Translations under genes and position numbers: made by a program
Shown: piece by piece, positions 55,781-64,000 of the stretch
Layout: each line of letters starts with the position of its first letter
Position numbering within the stretch: position 1 is the stretch's first letter
Source: Allantophomopsis cytisporea
Taxonomy: Eukaryota; Ascomycota; Leotiomycetes; Phacidiales; Phacidiaceae
Direction: 5' to 3'
DNA length: 64,000 bases
Assembly (NCBI GenBank): GCA_024752435.1
Contig: CP103026.1
Span: 744,001 to 808,000, forward strand
Notes under the pieces: generated by a model
Databases searched by the model: none
Told to the model about the DNA's origin: nothing
What the model saw: the letters and a program-made list of their open reading frames with translations, nothing else

Positions 55781-56401
55781 ATGTTCAGCAGAACCCTCAG
55801 AAAGTCCGTCGTGGACTCACGGATACCGGTGTCTGCATTGCCACCTACGTTTCTCCTCCCAAGTCGCGCACGATTTTTCACTTCCACACCTCAAGCCGTA
55901 GATGCGCCCACAGAAGCTGCTCCTGCCATTGTGCAGATCCCAACTCCCAACCCAAAGAGGACCGCCCCTCTGCCTCCCGCTGCTCCAACGACTCCTCCAG
56001 TAATCTCCGAATCTATCAAGACCCTCCTTCCTCTCCTCGCAGGCCAGCCAGGCCACTACATCACCGCCCACATCCACGCACGTCCGTACCTCGTCACCGC
56101 TGGCGATTCTGTTCGTCTTCCTTTCCATATGCCTGGCGTTGTCCCAGGAGATGTCCTTCGTCTCAATCGTGCCAGCAACATTGGTAGCAGAGATTATACC
56201 TTGAAGGGTACTCCATATTTGGACGAAAGACTTTACGAGTGCAGGGCAACAGTGATGGGCGTGGAGTCCGAACCAATGAGGCTCAAGGAAAAGACCAAGA
56301 GGAGGAACAGAAAGACCAAGACTGTACGAAGCAAGCACAAGTATACAATTTTGAAGATCAGCCAGTTGAAGATCAAGGATTTGGAGGAGATCTCTGTATA
56401 G
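55781..56401 (+). CDS. MRPL49: Mitochondrial large-subunit ribosomal protein bL21m
   Basis: Intronless, 206 residues. N-terminal about 40 residues are Arg/Ser-rich without acids until late (MFSRTLRKS, FLLPSRARFFTST), a mitochondrial presequence. A Pro-rich linker follows. The ribosomal L21 domain starts near residue 90 (GHYITAHIHARPYLVTAGDS, VRLPFHMPGVVPGDVLRLNR) and ends in a basic tail (KEKTKRRNRKTKTVRSKHKY, TILKISQLKIKDL), typical for bL21 binding 23S-type rRNA. Length agrees with fungal bL21m (about 160-230). Divergent to NSA2. Confidence 0.93.
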   Translation: MFSRTLRKSVVDSRIPVSALPPTFLLPSRARFFTSTPQAVDAPTEAAPAIVQIPTPNPKRTAPLPPAAPTTPPVISESIKTLLPLLAGQPGHYITAHIHARPYLVTAGDSVRLPFHMPGVVPGDVLRLNRASNIGSRDYTLKGTPYLDERLYECRATVMGVESEPMRLKEKTKRRNRKTKTVRSKHKYTILKISQLKIKDLEEISV

Positions 56402-56817
56402 GTGCTGAATGGGTTTAGGTGTGGGCGTCTGGGAAAGAGCAACAGAAACAACATGTATGATGCGGATTCAAAATTATGGTCTCATGCATGAATTCTCAAG
56501 GAGAAATCATGGATAAGTGCAACTGATGTTAGAACATGGGGCACTCATAGCTGTCATGGCGAAGCATTATTGTTGGAAGCACGTGTATGATAGGAGAATA
56601 GATACCATTGTACGAAAAAGGAAACAACTGAAGGGTATATAATCTCGCTGAGTCATGCAATCCGAAACCTTTTTCCAACTCCAAGCCGAGCCTGGTTCTC
56701 TATCCTGACAAGTACTAATGATGGTCGTAATAATGAAAAACATAGTGAAAGAAAACAAACTCCGACAACAAATTCTCCTTGAGAAGTAATACCTTTGAAA
56801 CTTGAGCAGTCGCTTCT
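56402..56817. other. Convergent 3' spacer
   Basis: Lies between the bL21m and MPS1 stop codons. A weak minus-strand frame here is an accidental continuation. No gene. Confidence 0.45.
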
Positions 56818-59418
56818 TCAGTACTTCCCTTCTCGTAAGCCTTTCTGGATACTCCTTAGGTAACCTTCTGGCCACAATTTGAGGAGGTCAGCCTCAGTAG
56901 GCTTGGGTTGATCCTCAAGCTGTACTCGGTCGGCAACCTGCTTAATGATCCGGCCAAGCAGATATGCAGTCATTGGTATAGAATCGACACCGTAATCGAT
57001 AGGGTTCAGGAATGGGTCGTCATCATCTAGGAGTTCAGCTGCAGAGGGTCGTTTATGCTGATCACGATCGAGGCACTTCTTCAAAGTGTCGATAAGACAT
57101 GAAGGTACCCTCACACCACCAACGCCGGTTGAAGCATACTCAATATCATATCTTGTATCTGTGATGGCTTTGATACGCGATAGCTGGTTTCGGATATGAG
57201 CAAAAGGAAGTCTTCCATATGTCATCTGATACAGAATGCATCCTAAACTCCATACATCACTCGGCTTTCCCAGTTTCATGAGTCTGGGCTCATTGGAGTA
57301 TCGGCCTGTGGCAGAAGCATTGGTATCCTCTAGTGATTCTGGAGACATATAGTTGGGTGTGCCAACCAAGTCCGCACGATGAACATTGACGGTTTCATCT
57401 GTCTCGATTGCATTAGCAATACCAAAGTCAATGAGCTTCAGTCGACCATGGACGAGCACAAAGTTGGCTGGTTTGAGATCCGAATGAACAATGTCGTACT
57501 CGTGCACTGCCTTTATGCATTCAAGCATCTCCTTCCAATAGTAGCGAGTGAAGCTAAGGTCCAATTTTGCATTGTCTGCACTAAGACGTAGGTTCAGGAT
57601 CTTGTAGAAATCCATCTCACCCATTTCCATAAGCTAACAGAATTGTTAGAAGACAGCCTTCACAAGAGGGATGGTTTGGCTTACCACACTGAGTGTTCCC
57701 TTCTCTTCATTAATTTCGTAGTCGTATAAGCGAACAACTCGATCAACACCCTCCAATTTTTTCAATAGATCAATCTCGCCCTTGTAACCGCGAACAGCAG
57801 ATTCTTCAGCTTCCTCCAAGTTTACTTTCTTAAGCGCAAACACCTTATAATTTTCGGCCATGACTCGGAAAACTCTAGAGCTACCCCCCCGTCCTAGTAA
57901 ATCCATTCTAGTAAAGACCTTGTTCTTGATTTTGACAATGTTGCGCTTTCTGCTAGCATTGGATGTAGTCGCTGCACCAGCGCTTGCTGTAGCCGTTTCG
58001 AGCATTGACATCTTGGGGGGTGGTGGGGGAGCTGGTCGAAGAGGAGTATTTTGACTTCTGTTCTGCAATGGTCGTCGTTCTGGGGTACCTGCTGATTGCA
58101 TGATGCCTCTGTCTTCAGCGTGAGATCGAAGAGGGACAACTTCTTGCTTTCCAAACAAAACCGATGGTGCTTGTTGATTTCGCTTGAAAGTTGGGGGCGG
58201 CTCGTTCTCTTGATCATGTGTTGTGGGTATCTTGTAACCCGGTTGCTCTTGACCGGGTGTCGTTCGACGTATTGAAAGTCTTGCCGCAGATGGTGAAATC
58301 CTCGTTTCTCTTGGTTCTTCTCGTTTATAAATTCTCTCTGGAGTCGGAGATTTCTGCCTTTCAGAAACGGCAAATTCTCTTGCATCTACTGGGCTTTCTG
58401 ATGAGTAGTGCCTTTGTTGCGACATATAGAAAGAAGGGTTTTCTGATTCCTGACTGATGCCCGGCTCATGGTTTTGGGACTCTGGATCTTGACTCGTAGC
58501 ACCGTACTCTTGGTTTTCTGCTTCTTCATGGACAACTGTCTGCTCCTCCTCACTCTGCCGTCTAATTCCCCTCCGAGCAGGTCCACTCAAAAAGCTACCT
58601 GCCACTTTTCCGACTCTTTTCACCCGCAAAGAACCCTGAACGCCAGTTTCCTCGCCATAACGAGATCTACCGAGAGCGGAAGAGCCATATCTCGACACGC
58701 TACCGTGTCCAATGACTGCTTGCGGTCGTGTTGCAGCTGCTGGGTCTTCTGGCTCTGCAGCATCTTCAGCGTCGCTGCGAGGTGCCGAGCGAATCCTTGA
58801 CGATATTCCAGCGGAAGAGCCAATGGATCGTCCCAATTTCTCAGAGCTTCCCAGTGGTAATCGTACATCTCGTGGTAGAGGAGCTGGTGTTTCAACAGCC
58901 AGTGGACTTCCTTCCCTACTTCTAACTCGCTCAACCGATCGCTGACCAGAATTTGATAAAGACCCATTGCGCCGCATTGTCAAAGATCGTGGAGTCCCAC
59001 TCAAACGAACAATTCGTCTCGGTACAGGGCTGTCGGAAAGATTGCCTTGCGGAGAAGATCGTCCATGATGGCGTACATCGAGGGAGCTGGCGCTTCTCTC
59101 GAATCCACGCTTGCTATTGTCATCCACCGCTGTTGATCCGCTCAATCCCGTCGGGTATGCTGATGTAGGGGCTTCGGCTGCAGAAGCCTCATCGTTAAGA
59201 AGTGCATTTGTCAAAGCACTGAACTTCATCGGCATCGGAATCTCATCATCGGACGAGTCATTGATCGAGTATTTGCGTGCGTGCGATATCGACCCAAAAA
59301 GAGCATGTTCTCCATGGCTTATTTCAGGTCTTTGGCGACCAAATTGTCGCGTAGAAGGCCGTCGTGAAGCCTGTCCAAAATGACTTGACCCCATTGGTGT
59401 AGGTGATGCGGTTGCCAT
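56818..59418 (-). CDS. MPS1: Dual-specificity spindle-checkpoint kinase Mps1
   Basis: Join on the minus strand: 59418..57685 and 57633..56818; 849 residues; intron 51 nt within the kinase domain. The first about 510 residues are disordered, Ser/Arg/Pro-rich with many S/T-P sites. The kinase domain is at about 530-810: glycine loop GRGGSSRVFRV, catalytic Lys in VFALKKVNLEEA, SVLMEMGEMDFYKILN around the hinge, HSDLKPANFVLVHGRLKLID with DFG, GTPNYMSPES at the P+1 loop, and DVWSLGCILYQMTYGRLPFA. The HSD (not HRD) variant and LKPANFV are typical of the Mps1/TTK family. Mps1 acts at kinetochores in the spindle checkpoint and, in yeast, in spindle-pole duplication, the process served by Sfi1 elsewhere in the window. 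No link by location is implied. Confidence 0.95.
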
Positions 59419-59933
59419 TGCAGCTACGTTTGGTGTTTGTTAGTAGATACTGATTTGACGTTGGCGCATAGGTAAGCCTAATGACAGCTTCGACGACAGC
59501 GCTCGATGCCAATATTTGGAAAGCGAGTGCAGTGGAGCAGTGCGCGCAGAGCAAAGATGATCGTCGCGTCAAGAGTACATAATTTGGATGAAGTTCACTG
59601 TCTCTGCCGTAGTAAACATGGTTGTCATGCCAACACTTGAAATACTAATTGTGGTGCCTGAGCTCTACGGCCACACCGTTCACTGTTACACTCAACGTTT
59701 TCGATGGAGGGGCAAATATCGTATGCACGATGCATAGTTGGGATCTTGCATCCTTACATTGATTAGGAACCCTGGAAGGGGCTTCACAACAGATAAGTTC
59801 AGGTACCTGCATACTTTCTGCTCTTTCTTATAGGCGGTGAAATGTGAATTCTCTTTGCACCTTCTTGTGCCATTATATTTTTGATGCTGCACAAGAATCA
59901 TAGTTAAATTCATTGCTTTGGTTTTAAAGAACA
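59419..59933. other. Bidirectional promoter region
   Basis: Divergent spacer between MPS1 and the SGNH hydrolase gene. No gene recognised. Confidence 0.4.
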
Positions 59934-61002
59934 ATGAGAACTGTTCGTATTCTCTGTCTTGGTGACTCCTTGACCGCAGGCGTATCTCACGCTGGGTCTG
60001 ACCTCCATCCCTACTCTACGTCACTTCTTGTTCGACTCAATCAATTATGGCCATCAACTGAAGTCATAATCGATAACGATGGACTTGGGGGCGATACAGT
60101 GACTCCACCCGGTACCTATATATCTAGAATCACATCTCACTGTGCGTACACCAACTCCTTATTTGTTGCTTCGGAATTCCTAAGTCAAAGGCACCTCTTG
60201 GTAAGGGTTCACGCTGTTATCGCATGTTCCTTACCATGACAGCGAGTTTATAAACTACCATGATGAACAGGTGTCTTCAATGATCATCAAGGTTAATTCC
60301 TGGAAAGCTGCGATTGAGGAGAAGACACCCACCACTTGAGCCGACTTTGTTTTTGTTAAACATTCCATATCCATATGCTCATTGATCTGTCGCGTTCTCT
60401 TTCTTCCCCTTTCCTTGCACGGAACTCATTTATGAGGCTCTAGGATAGCCAAGAGTCATCTCTGAAAACCGAAGCTACGGTTTCCTATAAATTTATGCTC
60501 ATTATTCTAACGGAATGAAGGCAAGGAAGCCAAAGCACCATATGACTGGATCATTATTCTCGGCGGCACTAATGATCTTGGTCAGTCCAAGCCGCCAGAG
60601 GGGATCATAGCCTCACTACACAAGGTCTATCAGATAGCATTAGACCACAGCAAATTCGCACACGTACTCGCCATGACGATTCCCGAAGCAGCCAACTCAC
60701 CAGCTGTCATGACACAATCACGCGATACCGTGAACGAGAACATCGCAAAGTTACAATGGAACCGCTTTCATATCTTCGACCTCCATGCTTTCTTCCCATG
60801 GAAGACGATGCCTATCGAGAGACGGAACCAAATATGGGATGATGGTGTTCACTTTACGCCGTGGGGCTATGATATCCTAGGAAATGCACTGGGAACCTCA
60901 CTCTCTGTACATACCGATACTGAGCTTGAAGAAGACTGGGAGGGGAATTCAGCTAAGGAGTCTTTAGAGAAGCCAGGGCATGACGTTGCGAAAGAGACGT
61001 AA
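59934..61002 (+). CDS. SGNH/GDSL-type hydrolase
   Basis: Proposed exons 59934..60141 and 60521..61002, giving 229 residues in frame. Block I is CLGDSLTAGVSHAG (nucleophile Ser in GDSL), block II GLGGDTV (the Gly of the oxyanion hole), block III LGGTNDLG (Asn), and block V DGVHFTPWGYDILG (Asp and His). All four SGNH residues are thus present. There is no signal peptide or membrane segment, so the enzyme is probably cytosolic; it would hydrolyse an ester or acyl group, substrate unknown. The intron is 379 nt, seven times the local norm, and contains a coding-like stretch near 60290-60335 (SWKAAIEEKTP). Either a middle exon is missed or the region was disturbed by insertion. Start and end are supported; the middle is not. 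Confidence 0.75.
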
Positions 61003-61328
61003 GATACACTTCAGACCCCTGCCATGATGGATCCCTGTACTGATAGTTACTCGAGCAGGTCGAAGAGGTCGACTCAATGCTGCGTAATTCAGTGAAGAAG
61101 GTCGAGTTTCCAATATGCAGTTCCAGTAGTCATTATGCCAACAGTATTAAACGATGATTTTTAGTTCTTGCAAAACCATGCTACCCATGGGAGTGACTTG
61201 ATACATTCCGCGAACCAGTTCGGTATTTCCATGCTATCTAACGTGATGAACGCCATCTCAAATGCCTCATTTGTTACGCCCCATATCACCACCATTTTCT
61301 GCACCAAAACGCCATCATAAATGAGTGA
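61003..61328. other. Convergent 3' spacer
   Basis: Short spacer between the SGNH hydrolase and CSN4 stop codons. No gene. Confidence 0.4.
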
Positions 61329-62636
61329 TCAAACAACCATAGTATTAGCAACAAAGTCCTGGATATGTTAGCTTTGAGCTAATAAGTGCTAGTGAGTTAT
61401 ACGACTTACGGGATATTGTGTCTGCAAAGCACTCGCGACTCGCTCCACGTCTTCAGTTAAACCTTGAACATTTGCATCCCATTTTCTAAGCTCACCACCG
61501 ACAACACCTTCTGCTCTCCCACTACCTTTCTCTCCAGTAGCCTCCCCACCCTCAAACCAGATTACTCTTTCAATCTGATCAATCCTACCCACCAGTCTAC
61601 CCTGCTCGATCATTCTAGCAGTCGTCTCCTCCGCCTTATCTCCATCCAGATCCAACAAGCCCCCAAGATTGTCGAAGCCAATATTGCTGTAGAGTCTACT
61701 CGCTCCAAGCAAGTTATGTTCCACAACTGCCTTCGCCAATACGGTAGATCCATCCGCCGTCTTCGCAAGTTGATGAGGGCTCAAGCTTTCTGCGAACTTC
61801 TCGACTTCGGAAGGAGTGAGGAGACGATCAAGGAACATCTTCTCTAAGATCCCAAACTCCTCCAGACCCGCCGACCTCTCATCCTTATAAAGCCTTGCCA
61901 AGGTTCTGCTCCTAGCTGGTCCAGCAGGGGCCAATACAGCACACTTGATAGCCATGCTCAATGTATGCAGACGCTCTTCCTCCGCGAGAATAGGCATGAA
62001 GCTAATATCCTGGTAGCCATGAGCTGCATGTAAGAAATCGCGCCTAGAATCCTGGATGCGAGCCTGCGAAAGCTTAAAGTGCAGATTTGTCTCTCGATCC
62101 TTGACGTAGAAGATCAGATTCTTAGCTTTGTTCAGATAGCTCTCGGCAGAGGTTGTGTCGTCGATTTCAAGGTAGTCACGGATGATGCGGATCCATAGCT
62201 TGACTTTGTCCTCATCCGTGACCTCTCGCTGCGAGGAATCGAGATTTATGCCTGACAGTACCGTCGCCGCAGCTAAGAAGTCTTCGTCGAGCTCGTGGGC
62301 GGACGCGATGATGGTTCGTAAGTTGGCTGTTTGCTCTTCGAACGATGAGGCTTGGGAAGCGAGGGTATTGAGGGTGTGGTTGCCGACTTCGATTTGAATA
62401 TCGCGATTTGGGATCTTCTCAATGACGCTAACAAAAGTTGATACCAGTGGACGTGTGGATACTATACCAAGGGAAGCAGAGAGCAGTGAGTCGAGAGTTG
62501 CGCTGAGGTCGCTGGTAGTGACAGCTGATGGAGCTTGGGAGAGACTAAGCATCAGCTGCTCGTAAGCTAAGGCTTTCTCCTTATCAGGTCGTCCTGAAAT
62601 GGCTTCCAAAGCCTGGGCTGTGTTTGAAGAGGCCAT
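61329..62636 (-). CDS. CSN4: COP9 signalosome subunit 4
   Basis: Join on the minus strand: 62636..61410 and 61358..61329; 418 residues. The 51-nt intron sits just before the end; its 30-nt last exon encodes DFVANTMVV. The protein is helical throughout. N-terminal repeats (LYEQ-type helices) are followed by a PCI domain (about 210-370; HTLSMAIKCAVLAPAGPARS, SRTLARLYKDERS, VVEHNLLGASRLYSNIGFDN). The signalosome removes Nedd8 from cullins and in Aspergillus controls development and light response; Csn4 is a scaffold subunit. A further in-frame ATG lies 15 codons upstream (62681), but MASSNTAQ is the natural CSN4-like start. The region between residues about 355-385 has a Gly-rich low-complexity insertion (GGEATGEKGSGRAEGVVGGE). 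Confidence 0.94.
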
Positions 62637-63081
62637 GGTGAAGCGATGTAAATACGAGGTATCTCCAATTGTTGTTGACAAAAGGTGAGGGTGTTGGCGG
62701 GATGACGGTGTTGATGTGAATGTGAGGCGGGGAAGATAGGCAGAAACGAGCTTGAGATAAGTCGCAACATCAGGCTCCGCAATTCTGACTTCTTGGTAAC
62801 ATCCAATCTCACTCTATCCTTATTCATGTCCGTAGTTCCAAACATTGAGAGAATGAAAAGAAGAAAACAATTGAAGAATTGAGAAACAAAGTATGAGAGA
62901 TTTTCAAAGGAAAAATCTCGGGATAGAGCCATGTTCTCTTATTAGAGCGATGAAGACAAAAGTCAGAAGGTATGTACTTGAAATGATATGGGATCAGATA
63001 CATAGCTACTTCCGAGCTCAAATGTATTTCTAGAATGTACAATCACAACTAACTCCGAATATAATACGTATTTACAAAAAT
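62637..63081. other. Intergenic
   Basis: Lies between the CSN4 start and the GH76 gene stop, both minus strand. No gene; the distal part is the GH76 3' UTR. Confidence 0.4.
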
Positions 63082-64000
63082 CTACAAGATCATGAAGGAA
63101 ACTCCACCAATAACACCAATAACCACAGCGGTTGTCAAGAAGCCAGCTCCTACACGGTCTCCGGTGGTTGTCTTCGTAGCAGTTAAGCCTGAAGCACTAG
63201 TAGTACTACCAGTACCAGCAGCACTATTTCCCTTACTCGTTCCACCTGTACTGTTCGTCACGGTGTCTGCTGCTTTCTGAACGAGAAGTCCACTGATAAC
63301 TTCCAAAGCTGCCATCTGCTCTCCAACACCGTATAATCCATCCCAAGTCGACCCTTGAGTCCACTTCAACCCGCAAGTGACCCCATCAGTACCACCAGAA
63401 CATTGCGCCGCTGCGGCGGCGGCTGAGGCTGACAGCTTTGCGTATATGGTATCGTAAGTCCAAGGGCAGAGCTTAGCAGTTGCCCACATCCAACGAGAAA
63501 GATGGGCCTTGAATGACTGTTGATCGTTGTTACAACCAGTGGCTCCACCCTCGCAACTTCGTTCATACATGATGTTGTTCTCAAAGAAATAATCGGTAGC
63601 GTTAAGAAGGCCATCGACTCGTTGCTTCCACACATCACTCTCGTTGGTCTGTAATTGTTAGTATTGCATACAGAAACAGATGCTCATGCTCAAACACTTA
63701 CAGCTTTCCACATTTGAGCAGCACCGTATAAGTAAATACCCTGGTTATAAGTCCATTGCCCATGATCAATGGAGCTACAGTTGTCGGTATCCTGGGTACC
63801 ATCATAAACGGAATAGTCGCTGCCAATAAGTCCTATAGAATCAACCCAATCCCAGGTCTTTTCCGCCCAGTCGGTGTATGTAGTGTTTCCCGTGTATGCT
63901 GCCAGTCTCGCACCGATGTTGAAAAAACATCCGTTGGCGATAGAGTTCTTGTAGTTGTAACCACTGTTGAAGGTAAAAATCTGCCATCTCAGGCCCCCAT
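63082..64000 (-). CDS. GH76 mannan endo-1,6-alpha-mannosidase-like GPI protein (Dfg5/Dcw1), 3' part
   Basis: Two exons seen on the minus strand: 64000..63702 (5' end outside the window) and 63648..63082; the 53-nt intron has a GTAAGT donor. The visible part begins GLRWQIFTFNSGYNYKN, the core of GH76 Dfg5/Dcw1 proteins, and includes HGQWTYNQGIYLYGAAQMWK and KAHLSRWMWATAKLCP. After a Ser/Thr/Gly linker the C-terminus ends in a hydrophobic segment (FLTTAVVIGVIGGVSFMIL), the signal for GPI anchoring. Dfg5/Dcw1 proteins cross-link GPI mannoproteins to wall glucan at the plasma membrane and are essential as a pair in yeast. The signal peptide and the catalytic Asp pair are expected in the missing 5' part. 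Dfg5 and Dcw1 cannot be told apart here. Confidence 0.93.

Noticed and set aside
55817..56338. 173-codon minus-strand frame over bL21m
   Set aside because: It is antisense to a clear ribosomal protein gene and its composition is a shadow of that frame.
1..64000. CRISPR arrays, operons, phage or integrase elements
   Set aside because: The window is eukaryotic with spliced genes; no spaced direct repeats or prokaryotic elements were seen.
1..64000. Secondary-metabolite gene cluster around the questin-oxidase-like gene
   Set aside because: No polyketide synthase, peptide synthetase, P450 or cluster transporter is present nearby.

Overview
The window is nuclear DNA of a filamentous ascomycete. 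Genes are split by many short introns (mostly 48-80 nt) with GTAAGT-like donors and CTAAC/CTGAC branch sites. Products include fungal hallmarks such as Abp1, Sfi1, Mps1, Rav1, a Dfg5/Dcw1-type GPI protein and a questin-oxidase-like enzyme. The gene set and style suggest a leotiomycete of the Botrytis/Sclerotinia type, but that placement is inference. Exon joins below were worked out by hand from reading frame, splice signals and remembered family sequence.

Left part (1-9000): a frameshifted remnant of a pyrroline-5-carboxylate-dehydrogenase-like gene; a questin-oxidase-like gene divergent from a UBE3D/HECT_2-like gene; a small secreted cysteine-containing protein; and a secreted S10 serine carboxypeptidase with an intact triad. 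Between 9.0 and 14.5 kb there is no convincing protein gene. That stretch holds a degenerate tRNA-like sequence beside a perfect 13-bp inverted repeat, then a series of microsatellites leading up to a C2H2 zinc-finger transcription factor (14.6-17.0 kb). A small Gly/His-rich protein with an MGSC N-terminus lies at 18.0-18.3 kb.

Middle (19.5-43 kb): a 1659-residue F-box protein; Abp1 (actin patches); AMP deaminase; a Yea4-type nucleotide-sugar transporter; Dnm1 (mitochondrial fission dynamin); a tiny three-exon twin-CX9C protein resembling the complex I assembly factor NDUFAF8; and the centrosome/spindle-pole protein Sfi1.

Right part (43.6-64 kb): Rav1 (V-ATPase assembly), an OPT-family transporter, a PRMT3-type arginine methyltransferase whose zinc finger has lost most ligands, Jac1 (Fe-S cluster co-chaperone), Nsa2 (60S biogenesis), mitochondrial ribosomal protein bL21m, the spindle-checkpoint kinase Mps1, an SGNH hydrolase, COP9 signalosome subunit 4, and the 3' part of a GH76 Dfg5/Dcw1 wall protein running off the end.

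Most genes are conserved housekeeping genes with no operon-like logic. I found no clear previously undescribed system. The items most worth a second look are the MGSC Gly/His protein, the zinc-finger loss in the PRMT3 homologue, the twin-CX9C microgene, two GC-AG introns, several microexons, the decayed dehydrogenase and the long repeat-rich upstream region of the transcription factor.
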